In this document: one piece after another, positions 11,713-22,619 of the stretch
Numbering within the stretch: the first letter of the stretch is position 1
Layout: every line of letters begins with the position of its first letter
Origin: Prosapia bicincta
Taxonomy: Eukaryota > Arthropoda > Insecta > Hemiptera > Cercopidae
Reading direction: 5' to 3'
Length of the DNA: 64,000 bases
NCBI GenBank assembly: GCA_036971475.1
Contig: JBAIZL010000001.1
Span: forward strand, 104,598,850-104,662,849
Notes under the pieces: generated by a model
Told to the model about the DNA's origin: nothing
Seen by the model: only the letters and a program-made list of their open reading frames with translations
Databases searched by the model: none
Translations under genes and position numbers: made by a program

Positions 11713-11767
<55 letters not shown>

Positions 11768-11903
11768 AACATTTTGGAATAGCAAGTAAGAAAGGCACTA
11801 TGTATAATATAATATAAATATGTAAGTAAATTCAAACCATAAAAAACCAATTATTAAGGAAGAGAAAAATGTAAACATAACCTAAATTGGCAAAATTGTA
11901 ATA

Positions 11904-14396
11904 CAGTCGGCGCCGCTTATTGTGATCACGGTTAATGTTATCATTCGGTTATTGTTATCGTTTCATTGAAAAACAAACACGGACGTATATTAATACATTG
12001 TAATTAGGCCGCTTATTGTAATCATCTGTTCGCTTATTATTATCATTTAATTTGCCATTAAAAATCATATGCGTCAACGTATACTAGCACAGACCAAGTA
12101 AAAATGTCTACAAAGTAGTGTAAACAGCACGTACAACACACAATGACGCCCAATTCATAGAATGTTTATTTTTAGAATGACAGAAATACTTTATAACGGT
12201 TTCAGCACTTAGCACAGTTCTCAGAATGTCTCCCTTACTCTTTGTTTACGCAAACACCCTAGCCTTGCTGAGTCGACTTTAGTTGTTTGTTAACATTAGT
12301 TGATGTTACTACTGAACCATTTACAGTACAGTCCTACTGTATTTTTTAACAGTGAATTTTTATGAAGTTTATTACAGTATTTCAGTGTGACTTTACATAA
12401 CTTAATTTTTAAAGATCTTTTTCGTTTGTTTTGTAGAGTTTAGTGTCACTTGAAGTTTCAAAGGACAGTATAGCAAGATGTCCGAATCTCAAAAGAAATG
12501 ACGCGATTTAAGTCTTAAACAAAAACTTGATATTCTAGATAGGTACAGTAAATTACCAAAAATGAGTCAAAGAAACGCTGCTTCTCATCTTGGCATTTCT
12601 CAACCTCTCTTATGTAAAATATTGAACAACAAAGAAAAAATCTTGTAATTATCAAAGTGTAATGCAAATGTTGACAACAAAAGACATCGTTCTGGGAAGG
12701 ATCCGCAAGTGGAATCAGCTTTGAAATTGTGGTTTAAAAATGTTCGCGAAAAAGATGCTCGAGTTGACGGCCCACTAATGCGTCTAAAAGCTGAGGATCT
12801 TGCCAAAAAAATAGGAAAACAGGATTTTAAAGCCACATATGGATGGTTCAATCGATGGAAGAAAAGGGAAAACATTGTTTACAAAAAAACGTGTGGTGAA
12901 AAAAGAAATGCTGATTTTGTTGGAGCTGAGGACTGGTTACAATACGAATGGCCAAAGATTTTGGCCGAGTATTCTCTTAGCTGCATATACAATGCAGATG
13001 AAACAGGACTTTATTATCGTGCTTCACCCGAACATACTTAGTTATTTAAAAATTAAAGTGCTAACGGCTGTAAAATATGTAAACAAAGAGTAACTGTTTT
13101 GTGTTGTGTTAACATGGTTGGTCATAAAGAAAAACTCTTAATTATCGGTAAATCTAAAAATCCACATTGTTTTCAAGGTATCAAATGCTACTGGTTGAAT
13201 ATCATTCAAACTCCAATGCTTGGATGACATCAAAAATTTTTAATGAATGGCTGACTAAATGGGATACCAGCCTCAAACGCAACATTGTCCTTCTACTAGA
13301 CAACTGCACTGCACATAATGGCATAAGCACTACGCTAAAACACATCAAAGTGATTTACCTTCCGGCCAATACTACATCAATTAATCAGCCATGTGACCAA
13401 GGCATAATTAAAAATCTCAAAAGTTTTTATCTGCGTGCTAGAATTATAGAAAATATGGATGAATTTCAAACCCTTACCTCAAATGAATAGGCTAAAAAAA
13501 CTTCTTTACTCGATGCTATTCATCTGATAGCAAAATCTTGGAATGAAGTTTCTGAAAAAACTGTGAAAAATTGCTTTAGAAAAGGTGTTTTTTTTGTTGA
13601 AGAAAATCAAGAGCAAGCTACATCTGAGGAAGACTCTGAAGAGAACTTGAAGCCTTTCGATTTGTCCTTAAAAGAATATACTGAGTGGATGGAAGTTGAC
13701 GATAGTATTGAAACAGCAGCGGAAATGACTGAAGACGATATTTGTGAGGTAGTTGCTTCAACATCAAAAGTTACTGAAGAAGAAGAAGATGATGACGAAA
13801 ATGATAAATGTGTACCGCAAAAATCTAAGCAGGAGGTTCACCAAGCTCTTGAGATTCTAAGGCAGTTTGTTCAACAAAAAGCAGAAAATTTCAACAAACA
13901 TTATGAATATGAACAATTTATAAACAATATTTTACGAGAAGACTACAGACAGTCACATATAGAGGAATTCTTCGAGAAAAAGTAAATGTAAATTTGAAGT
14001 GTAAATAAGATTGAAGTGTTTTATAATGAAGTTGTATGTGTTAAAATGTTTTGATCAAGTGTTTTACGTAGTTCTATATACTGTATTTTTTCAATTATGC
14101 TAGATTCAGTGTTTAAAAAAAATCTACAGTGGAATAAAATAAACTGACAAGAAATATGCCCACTAATTTTAACAAGTAGAAAACTAAATTACAGAAATTC
14201 TACTACTGTACATAAAACAGTCCGGAATAGCATCAAAATTTGGTAAGTACAGTTTAATTATAGTTACAGAATTAGAATTACTTGATGTAATGATACAGTA
14301 GGTTCAATCCAGTACGGCTGTAGACTACATCGTGATTAAGCGTTCGGTTATTGTTATGCTTCTGACAAATATGATCACAATAAGCGGCGCCGACTG
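11904..14396 (+). mobile_element. Tigger (pogo superfamily) DNA transposon, 2.5 kb, inactive
   Basis: Perfect-looking terminal inverted repeats start CAGTCGGCGCCGCTTATTGT at 11904 and end with the reverse complement at 14396, bordered by TA on each side (11902-11903, 14397-14398). Subterminal repeats of CGCTTATTGTAATCA type recur at 12010-12060 and 14340-14380. The interior carries a CENP-B/jerky-like transposase with stops and a frameshift. It sits inside the family R solo LTR and is therefore younger than it. Confidence 0.92.
12478..13985 (+). pseudogene. Tigger/pogo transposase, broken
   Basis: Starts at ATG 12478 but meets TGA seven codons later. It continues in frame with a pipsqueak/CENP-B-type helix-turn-helix (SLKQKLDILDRY, HLGISQPLLCKIL), a second stop near 12646, and a Tc5/CENP-B second DNA-binding domain (12709-12900, WFKNVREKD, YGWFNRWKKR). 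The DDE core follows: first Asp in YNADETGLYYR (about 12990), second in LLLDNCTAHN (about 13300), third in QPCDQGIIKN (about 13395). A stop near 13039 and a frame change separate the first Asp from the rest, and a TAG lies near 13488. The acidic C-terminal tail (13563-13985) is open. DDD spacing and TA targets are typical of Tigger. The lesions make it inactive. Confidence 0.88.
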
Positions 14397-15634
14397 TATT
14401 TAATCACAAATTTAGAACAATAACCACTGTAAAACAAACAATATAATAGAAACAATTTAATGTGTAACAGTTTAAAAAGAACACTAAAACAATGTAAATA
14501 AAAAGTAAAAGCCTTTAAGTGTTAAGAAAAGTGAAACCAATTTAAGAAGCACAAAAGTTGACCAAGACAAGTAGACTAGCGCATTGTGAATAGATCAACT
14601 GATAAATTTAAACTTAGTCGGAAGAAATAATATATAAATGCGGTCACCTGCAAAAAATTAAAATCTAGTTATTAAGAACATGAAATGTACAAAAGGCAGT
14701 GAATACAGCATCCGTAAAGCCGGTAACAACAATTAAAAAAAGGAAATAGTTTGTTCTAGTCATTTTAAAAGCGTGGCTTACCGTCGTTTTCAGTTCTACA
14801 CACCTACTCAAGCAAGACAGATGTGTTTCAGAATTGGCCAACAAAATTTAACGAATTCAACTTAGTGCGGGAGTGTTAGTCTCGAATTAAATTAACACTA
14901 CAGAATACTTTCAAGAAAATAAATTAAAACTATTTATTTAAAAAGATATTATTAAATATTTTGATAAAATGCTGAAAAGAGGAATCTGCAATCTAAGACA
15001 CTTAAGTATCTAGGCTAGATCCATTACTACATTTTGAAATTTTGCAACCAGACATTTATAAAAGAAAAAGAACCAGTGAATTAATTATAAAATTAAACTA
15101 TAAAAGAAAACATTTAGAAAGAATATTAAGAAACAATTTTACCTAGAAATAAATTAATTTGTAACATAGTTTATAACATTTATAGATTAGATTTTTTTTT
15201 TTGTTCTTGTACTTTAGAGTGCCAAATAAGACTTCAGTATTCAAAAGTTAAAAGCCACCAGATAACCCGAGATTAGGAGAGCTTGTGTTAAACCTGAAAT
15301 TAAAATCAATTTAGGCTAAATTAAATAAAAACTGTTGCTGCCCAAAAGAGAAATACAATATAGAATAATAAGAATTACAATAATAGAGGAAACGAATAGT
15401 AAATTTGTAAAACTTTAAAAAAAGAAAAAAATTTGTAATTTATTAATAGAACTTACAATTGTTAAGAAAATGTTTTAAATGATACATTAAACTTGATATA
15501 AAAAGAAAGCTCTAGAAAAGTTATTTATCTTAAAATAAATTAGAAAAGTTACTAACCTACCTTGATTGAAATTAGAAATTATTGAAAGAATACATTATAA
15601 AGATTCATAATAATTGTAATAAAAAAAATTGATT

Positions 15635-15637
<3 letters not shown>

Positions 15638-15678
<41 letters not shown>
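15638..15678. repeat. (TA)n microsatellite, right flank of solo LTR A
   Basis: TA run continuing the tract split by the solo LTR insertion. Confidence 0.9.
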
Positions 15679-15681
<3 letters not shown>

Positions 15682-16189
15682 GGTTTTGACACCTAGTTAA
15701 TTGATGACAAACTAATTGATAGATTAGTAAATCTTTCCCCCGGAGGACCATTCGTTCTAAGTACAACGAGAAACGAGCAATGATCCTGAGTAACAAAATA
15801 AATTTTTAGGATGAGGTTAGCACTAAGTCTTATCAATATACTGCTTACCCAGATCTGCACACACTAGTCTTTCAAGCACTTCCAAGGGCTGTTCACAATA
15901 CTGTAACACTTAATGAGGATTAAAATATATTAAAGCACATGAGTTCTTAAGGATGAGTGCACTCATGAAATTAAATGAGTTTACATACACAAGAAAGTGT
16001 ATAGTATTACACTCGCGGTTGACACGATGTTTAATTTATAACAAATATCGTATAGAAACAACGCATTGTAATATCATAGTCAAGTACAGCGAACGACAAA
16101 GCTTTATTACAATGAAGTACCAATGTCAGGAGGTCAATGAATAGTTAGGAGGTTGATGGAACTCAAACAAGGTTATTTACAGGTGTGCA
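15679..16189. other. Spacer, possibly BEL/Pao-flanking
   Basis: No gene recognised. It lies between solo LTR A and the 3' part of the BEL/Pao remnant and could hold its LTR, but no duplicate copy is present to prove it. Confidence 0.3.
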
Positions 16190-17461
16190 GACTACCTGGT
16201 CTTCATTAAGTGGAGTGGAGTCATTCATCCTTTGACGGTGTTGAGTAGGTAAGTATGGGGTGGACCAAGACTTCCAGAAGCGGTTAGACATCTGCTGAAG
16301 AAGTGACCATCGTGATATGAGAGGTAGTTCCTTGATCCAATCGGTAGGACAATACAGTAGCGGGTGACCGATTAGATGTCGTGGAGTAAGAAAGGATGAG
16401 GATTCGCTAGGGAAAGAAAGAAATTAGAAGACGGTTCGGCCGTTGAAAATGCTTAAATTTGATGAAAGGAGTGGTTTAGTGGAGAATGATGAAGTCTACC
16501 GCCCACCCTGAGCAGTCCGGAGGGGTCAACTTGGGGTGTTGAAGGGCGAAGAGAATCCGTGATATGGTTACTTGACTGAAATCTTCTTAAGGTGTCACGA
16601 ATTGTGGTAGTTTTGCGTAAGTCTTCATAGTGTTGAGCCTTTTTATTTTTTGCAGATGACTTCTTTGATCTCTCTGGAATGGTGTGTGTAGTTATTACGT
16701 GCGGCTAACATTGTAGTGCGGTTGACGATTGAGGTGGTCGGGAAGTGACCCCGAGATAATCCATCCGAAGAAGGTGTTTAGGGCAGAAGGTTGACCTTTG
16801 ATGATAGTTCGTGTTCCATTGACAAAACTATGGGTGAAGATGTCAGTTTCTAATATTAAGTAGATGAGAGCAGGAATGTCGAAGTGAGGATCAGTGAGCG
16901 GTAAATATCTATAACATGCGCGTATATCTGATGATAGTGCGGTTGATGGAAGAGGGTCAGTGATGTGAGGTAGTACTGCAGCTTCTACATTAATTTTGAA
17001 ATTTCTGTCATGTCTAGAAGATATTTATAGAGACACATATTCTGAAATACGTGTGGTGTTTGACGCGACACCGATCAAAGAGAAATTTGTTTACCGAGTA
17101 GGCAAGCTCAAAACTGCGGTTGCGGTTTTTGTAATGCCACATACTTGACTGCCTGGGTCAATGATTGCTCGAAGGATATGAGGATTTCCAAAATGATCAT
17201 TAACAATGACCTGATCAGTGCCCAAAAAGGCGGAAGCAGCATTAAGGTTAAAGGAGGGGGCGCGCGAATTTCCATTTGTGGTTGAATTGTTGAGGTTGCT
17301 GGTTGAGCTTAGGTGTCGATGCATGTAATTTCGCTGTTCTGAAGCTGAGTTGGAGTCATGTAACAAGGAGTAATGATTACCATTACAATGTTGACAAGTC
17401 TTGGATGATTTGCACATGTTTTCGTAGTGGATGCTGAAACAATTGAAACATCTCTGCATTT
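16190..17461 (-). pseudogene. BEL/Pao retrotransposon gag-pol remnant with large internal deletions
   Basis: Reading on the minus strand from 17459: a zinc-knuckle-like block (CFNCFSIHYENMCKSSKTC, then QHCNGNHYSLLH), and a linker ending in a protease-like LRAIIDPGSQVCGIT (about 17130-17180). Then come an AALSS/FGWIISGSL block typical of the BEL protease-RT junction (about 16750-16800), PSGLLRVGGRLHHSPL from the integrase zinc-binding region (about 16480-16540), and finally WSLLQQMSNRFWKSWSTPYL near the integrase C-terminus (about 16240-16310). The reverse transcriptase, RNase H and most of the integrase are gone. The collapsed order matches BEL/Pao colinearly. Confidence 0.7.
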
Positions 17462-17492
17462 GTCGTATAGACTTGTAACAACGTATATATAT

Positions 17493-18395
17493 TGTAATAT
17501 TTTATAATAATATATTTAATTTTATAATTTTTTGAATAATCTAAATATATTTCTTTATAATAACACAAAATTTAATAATACTAATCTTTAGAAAATAATA
17601 AATTGCTGGGCGCCTTAATAATTCGATTAATTTTTGTTTAATTTAGTTTTTTTAAAAATCATATTCTAGTTACAATATTTTTTTAATACACTTTCTCCAT
17701 TTCCTATTAGTTAAACATCACAAGACCCCTTCTTTCAGGTTATTCGGTGGGTTATTATGACAAATTAAAATTTGGTTTATGCAATTAATGTTGTAATAAG
17801 TTTTATAAAAAAAACGCCTAGAACTAAAGTTTTTAATTTTGAATTTACAATATAATAATGTACAATCTTTTCTTAAATTTAATTACCTATCTGACATTTA
17901 ATGTTTTTGTCCAAATTTCTAGCCTTTTAAATTTATTTCTATAAACAAATCTTTCACCACTATTTTTTTTATGCTTGAATTCTTCCTTTAAATAAAATTT
18001 TGGCCAACTAAGTTTTTTGCTTCCAGTTCCAATGCAAGCTTCTCTAACAATGATTTTTTTTAATATTAAAAATTTCTACAGCCAAGAATAAAACTTTGTC
18101 AATTGTTGAAACATCTGTTATTTTACCAACTGATTATTTGATCTTCATGTCCTTACCTGGACAGTTAGGTTTTATCCTCTATACAATAATTTTTAGGTCT
18201 TGTACATTTCTATATTTGGAAAACATCAGCTGTTTCATAATTATACTAGCCGCTATCTTGGTTTTAATATTTTATAATTTTTTTTAGGTTATGGCTCCAT
18301 TGTTTACAATTTCTTTTTTTTCATCCATTTTTAATTTACTTCTATTATATTCTGAATTATTGTTATTTATTACTTTTGTGTTTTTATATAAAAAC

Positions 18396-18400
<5 letters not shown>
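17493..18400 (-). mobile_element. Solo LTR, family R, copy D
   Basis: In the minus direction the sequence from 18400 to 17493 matches family R. The last about 230 bp match copy E at 29925-30226 closely (CTAATAGGAAATGGAGAAAG, AACAAAAATTAATCGAATTA). A CCACC-ATAACC block near 17740 matches copies A and B. It is bordered by ATAT on both sides and by a (TA)n tract at 18402-18449. It lies just upstream of the BEL remnant in the same orientation, but its own ATAT flanks suggest a separate insertion. Confidence 0.55.

Positions 18401-18401
<1 letters not shown>

Positions 18402-18449
<48 letters not shown>
18402..18449. repeat. (TA)n microsatellite between solo LTR D and a Penelope-like 3' end
   Basis: Uninterrupted TA run. 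The Penelope-like P1 terminal repeat starts immediately to the right. Confidence 0.95.
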
Positions 18450-18452
<3 letters not shown>

Positions 18453-19612
18453 ATTATTTGTTAACTGTAAACAATTATTCCGCCTAGTGCAATAAATCTT
18501 TTCCTTATGATGCACCTTTCGTTCACTTGGGCATTGTAGAATCATTGAATTATTATTATTTTTTTTTTTAAGTCGTTTTCCGCTTCTGATGTCGTTTTCC
18601 GATTGGTATCTGTTGACATCAGATGAATTTCGTCGTGTTTTCTATGTATGATGTTTTTGAAAATTATGCCCTATGTGTATGATGTCTTTTGGTTAATTAG
18701 GTTATTGTGTTTGTTTTTATAAATGTGGTATTTTTCTAGGGAGATTAGTTCTTTAGGATTATTATTAATTTCAAGTATGGTAGGATATTTTTTGTAATTT
18801 TTTATTGTATGGTTGTGTGGTATTAGATGTTCTGCTACAATTGATGCATTTTTATTATTAGTTTTCAATGCTCTGAAAATCTTAATTAAAGGATCTAGAG
18901 GTTTTTCCTATGTAAAGTGAGTTGCAGACTTTACAGGTAATTTTGTAGATTCAAGATAGGTTATGTTTTTCCGTATTTATTTTGTGGTTTGTGTTGTTGA
19001 GTTATTTTGTTATTTTGGTTTGTATGTGGGTCTGTAGTGTTCTTTATTATATACTTTTGTTATTTTTTCTATTTTGTTGTTGGTGTCCATTACATTTCAG
19101 GTGGAATCTTTATTTTTGTTTTTTTGTTTCGTTTGTAGTGTTGTGTTGAGGTTAAGTTTTTTGTAATTTTATTGTATATGTTTTTCTACAAGTTATTTGT
19201 TGGGTTCTTTTTCTATTGTTATTGTTTTAATGTTGTCTAATTCTGCATTTAATTTTTGTTTGTTATCTTGTGTGTTTATTGCTCTATTTATCACGCTACT
19301 GTAAGTTTTAATTTTGTGTATCCAGACAGGGTTAGATTTTTTATGTATTGTGGGAAGTTGGTTTTTTTATGTACTGTGGTTTCTATTTTATTATTCATAT
19401 TTGATGATTCTTGATTTCATATTTGATGAATATTTTATTATTGTCGATATTGAATGTTATGTCAAGAAAGTTAATTGTTCTGTTTGTTTATATTTCACAT
19501 GTGGATTGTAAGTGTTTGTTATACGCATTTAGTTTATTTAGTATTATGATGTCGAAATCTTGTTGCTGTTTATGACGAGCTGGTTGTAAATTACAAATTA
19601 CACTTTTGCTAT
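18450..19612 (-). pseudogene. 5'-truncated Penelope-like element (family P1), minus strand
   Basis: On the minus strand, from about 19560: end of the reverse transcriptase (INFLDITFNIDNNKI), a degenerate middle, then a GIY-YIG endonuclease remnant (CKVCNSLYIGKTSRSFN at about 18890-18950, ALKTNNKNASIVAEHL, SLEKYHIYKNK with the conserved Glu). A hammerhead-like motif (18508-18546) and the P1 terminal repeat follow, ending at (TA)n. Many stops and shifts. The 5' part of the reverse transcriptase is missing, and the truncation point abuts the opposite-strand PLE at about 19613. Confidence 0.75.
18508..18546 (-). ncRNA. Decayed hammerhead-like motif, family P1
   Basis: On the minus strand: ATGAT before TCTACAA, extra T, eroded stem II (GCCC/GAAC), GAAAGGTGC, then ATCAT. 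Stem I ATGAT/ATCAT is still perfect. Its place right after the GIY-YIG remnant ties the P1 repeat to Penelope-like elements. Confidence 0.45.
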
Positions 19613-20955
19613 TAAAGAACACAATAGATCTAGTAAACAAAATAAAGAACATTGAAATCCCTCATAACTCAACCTAGGCATAGTTTGACATCACAAACCT
19701 ATATACCAATATCCCAGTCACAGAAACACTAGACATATTATGAGACAATCTAAGACTTAACAACACTCCAGAAAAAATCACAAAAGAAATCATACACATT
19801 TTGAACACCATTACACAACAGAACTACTTCACTCACAACAACAAATATTACACACAGAAACAAGGCCTACCAATGGGTTCACCGATTTCAAGCATTCTCG
19901 CAGAAGTATTCCTACAACACATAGAACAGAATAATATCATAAATAACAACAAACACGCAGATAAGGTAATATATGGGCACAGATATGTAGATAATATAGA
20001 TATGCAGACGTTATAGTACTATCCTGAGGAAACATATCCTGAGGAAGACAATGCCAACAACTCCAAACACATACGTATAAACAAAATACACAAAAATATC
20101 AAGTTCACTGCAGAAGTTGAAAACAACAAAACATTGAATTTCTTAGACATCACCATAACAAAAAATCAAAACAAACATAAATTCAACATATACCGCAAGC
20201 CAACTATGACAGACACATTGATACAAAATTCATCGAATCACCCAATACAGGTACAACATAAACACGCAGTATTCAAACATTTACTACACAGACTAAATAA
20301 AATACCTATGTCCACAACTAACTACACAGAGGAACTAAACACAATCAAATATTTAGCCCTCAAAAATGGATATGCCAATTTCTTAATAGACAAACTACAC
20401 AGAAAAATACTCAACAAAAATAGTAACAACAAAAACACCCTCACATACATAAACAAACTCACAAATAAGATAGCGCACCAATTCAAAAAAGCAGGATACA
20501 ATGTAGCTTACAGAATAACAAATAAAAGCCAAGCAGCTATCAGACACAGCATTAATAACAATACCAACACATACAATAACCCAGGAGTATACAAACTAAA
20601 ATGCAACAACTGCAATAAGTTCTATATTGGACAAACATGCAGATCTTTTGCCGAAAGATGTAAAGAACACAAAAGGGTACTGCACACTTCTATTGAATCC
20701 ACCTTCGCAAATCACCTCATGGACACTAAACACTCATGCAAAAGTATGGAAAATAACATGAACATCCTCCACACATGCAAAAAAGGTCATAAATTAAACT
20801 CACTAGAACAGTTTGAAATATATAGACATAGCAACACACATAAAAGTGACATCTTAAATGAACAAACTTGGCACAGATCACACATACTTTTCGATCACAT
20901 CACTTCTAACTTTCAAAAAGATGGTACCGAGGAAGCACAACAGCAGCATTCCTAG
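19613..20955 (+). pseudogene. Penelope-like retroelement polyprotein: reverse transcriptase plus GIY-YIG endonuclease, 5'-truncated
   Basis: The coding remnant starts inside the reverse transcriptase: FDITNLYTNIP near 19690, QGLPMGSPISSILAEVFLQ near 19865-19920, and the polymerase box read as YVDN instead of YVDD near 19987. A stop follows at about 20014. The frame from 20134 is open for 273 residues: NFLDITI and IYRKPTMTDT (RT thumb), then a GIY-YIG domain with GVYKLKCNNCNKFYIGQT, the catalytic Arg in RSFAERCKEH, and the Glu in LEQFEIYRH. It ends SHILFDHITSNF-rich at 20955. This RT then GIY-YIG order defines Penelope-like elements. The Asp-to-Asn change, the stops and the missing 5' half make it non-autonomous. 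Confidence 0.9.
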
Positions 20956-20967
20956 CGGCAAAAATAC

Positions 20968-20993
20968 GAGGCTGAAGAAGTCGTAAGACGAAA
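20968..20993 (+). ncRNA. Hammerhead-like motif of the PLE (family P6), split by a MITE
   Basis: Only 12 bases after the PLE stop codon: GAGG (20968-20971), CTGAAGA (20972-20978), extra A, stem II GTC/GAC with GTAA loop, GAAA (20990-20993). The complementary half of stem I, CCTC, is at 21712-21715 on the other side of the 703-bp MITE, so the motif was complete before that insertion. Confidence 0.6.
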
Positions 20994-21135
20994 ACGTTTA
21001 GTAGACATTCCCCAGCTAGGATCTTCCATCAACGCGCATGCGCAACCTTCAGATCGGCTCCTTGAAAGGGAAGAGAATGTAGGGGGAGCGATGAGCCACG
21101 ATGTAATAAGAGAAACAGTATCAACAATAACGGTA

Positions 21136-21208
21136 GAACCTCGTGGCCTAATTTGTAAGGTACAGGCTCACTAATCGGAAATTTCGGGTTCAAATCCCGA
21201 ACTTCGAT
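21136..21208 (+). ncRNA. tRNA-like segment (Pol III A and B boxes), probably tRNA-derived
   Basis: TGGCCTAATTTG resembles an A box and GGTTCAAATCC fits the B box. The T-arm is a perfect five-pair stem, TCGGG/CCCGA, around TTCAAAT. A T run follows at 21214, as in Pol III terminators. The seven bases on each side do not form an acceptor stem, so I do not call a functional tRNA. It may be a SINE head or tRNA pseudogene carried by the MITE. Confidence 0.4.
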
Positions 21209-21365
21209 TTCAATTTTTTTCTTAAAGCATTATAGTTTCAATTAATCTTATTTGTTTTGATAGGTTAGGTTAGGTATTATAAAAAATTTATAAATGTCTT
21301 TTGAATAAAAATGGCAAAGTTAAATTTAATTTTTACATAGTGAGTTTTCTTCCTTTTATACCTAC

Positions 21366-21610
21366 ATTAAAATATACGTATGAAGTATCCAGTCAGGATA
21401 GATTAGGTAATAATTTTATTCAAGATTACTATCTATTTTTATTAAAATATACGTACGCAGGATAGATTTGGTAATAATTTTATACAGAATTACTATCTAT
21501 TTTTATTAAAATATACGTACGAAGTATCCAGTCAGGATGGATTTGCTAATAATTTTATTCAATAATAATATCTATCTTTATTAAAGTATATTTACGAAGT
21601 ATACTACTTC
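21366..21610. repeat. Short tandem array inside the MITE
   Basis: Three to four diverged copies of a unit containing ATTAAAATATACGTACG, GAAGTATCCAGTCAGGAT and GGTAATAATTTTAT, the middle one shortened. Confidence 0.7.
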
Positions 21611-21715
21611 CCCCACTGCTGCAGTAAACCCTACATCGCTTCTTACCTGTGACGTCACGCGCTTGCGCATTGATGGAAGATCCTAGCTGGGGAAGGTCTA
21701 GTAAAACGTTTCCTC

Positions 21716-22262
21716 CAAGTGTAAGTTAACAATTAACAACTTTTAGTTAACAAATGTCGGGTCGCAAGTAATAGCAAAACCAAAACATTGAATATTTACT
21801 CTAACAGAGGTAAACTGTAAAAGTTTTAATTAAAATATTATATAATCTCTCCTACATTTATATGTTTAATAAGTTATAAAAGTACAATTAATAATTTATA
21901 CTAATATCAAGAATTATTGTTCTATGTATAAGTTTCATAGAGTGGAAAAATAGTAATAGATTTTGCTGGCAGTGAACGAATGTTTATAAGTCACTGTTTT
22001 TACAATTTTCATTTCCTGGGGATATTGTGCGATAGGGAATTAGAACATTCCTTGGCATATAAGAAATGTTTTCTATATAATATTATATTGGCTGTGGAAG
22101 ATAACTGTTTATTAACTTTTATGTAGGACTATTTTCTGGCGCGAAGAGAAATTATGTTTTCTTCCGCGGAACAATATCTCTTTCATCAAAAGATTTTAAG
22201 TAACGTAGGAACAGTTATATTTTCGTATTAGTTCTTCTCTGTGAAAACCAATCGATATGCAG

Positions 22263-22266
<4 letters not shown>
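21716..22266. other. Spacer after the PLE 3' end, nothing recognised
   Basis: AT-rich, no gene. Ends at the (TA)n tract that received the errantivirus. Confidence 0.5.

Positions 22267-22330
<64 letters not shown>
22267..22330. repeat. (TA)n microsatellite, left flank of errantivirus
   Basis: TA run; the matching right flank is 29760-29851. Errantiviruses of this group favour ATAT/TATA targets. Confidence 0.95.
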
Positions 22331-22332
<2 letters not shown>

Positions 22333-22619
22333 TTACGTGTTATATTAAGCACGAAAGGGTTTTAAAAATGATCTTTATTTTTACAAACCTTTGAATTTAA
22401 TAAACAATTAATTTGGAAAACTGTTACATAAATTATACTTAATAAAACAATACAATTGATATGCACTCAATTGGAGTGGAAAACGTCTGTGCGATACAGA
22501 GGCGACTTACACACTGCCGGGGCTCTGTTCTCACCACCTATATAATACAAAAGCTGCGTAAGCAGGAATTTTCCTAGCACGCATTTAATTATGAAATGTT
22601 CACATAAAATGTTCATATA
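22331..22619 (-). repeat. 3' LTR of the errantivirus
   Basis: Identical to the 5' LTR except for three substitutions (near 22359, 22373 and in the GGGGCTCTGTTCTC block). The env stop codon falls inside its first bases, as often in this group. Confidence 0.92.

Larger units (their letters stand above)
11765..15637 (+). mobile_element. Solo LTR, family R, copy A, interrupted by a Tigger element
   Basis: Begins TGTAACATTTT at 11765 and ends ATTACA at 15637, with ATAT on both outer sides inside a (TA)n tract (11713-11764 and 15638-15678). Removing the Tigger at 11904-14396 leaves about 1.38 kb. This resembles copies B (37010-38215), C (48560-50035, minus), D (17493-18400, minus) and E (29925-30226, 3' end). 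Shared landmarks are ATGTAAACATAACC near the left end and ATAACCCGAGA followed by AGGAGAGCTT near 15265. No coding region lies inside, so a solo LTR is the best reading. Confidence 0.65.
21000..21702. mobile_element. 703-bp MITE with 9-bp target duplication
   Basis: Terminal inverted repeats of about 40 bp contain CCCCAGCTAGGATCTTCCAT on both ends. The direct repeat AAAACGTTT flanks it at 20991-20999 and 21703-21711. A 9-bp duplication suggests a Mutator-like element, or a hAT-type element if only 8 bp are counted. No transposase inside. It contains a tRNA-like segment and a short tandem array. Confidence 0.8.

Noticed and set aside
17493..18400. Solo LTR D as the 5' LTR of the BEL/Pao remnant
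   Set aside because: It lies upstream in the same orientation, but has its own ATAT flanks and relatives (A, B, C) without BEL coding, so a separate insertion is more likely; not fully excluded.
21136..21208. Functional tRNA gene
   Set aside because: A and B boxes and T-arm are good, but no acceptor stem can be formed, so only a tRNA-like segment is claimed.
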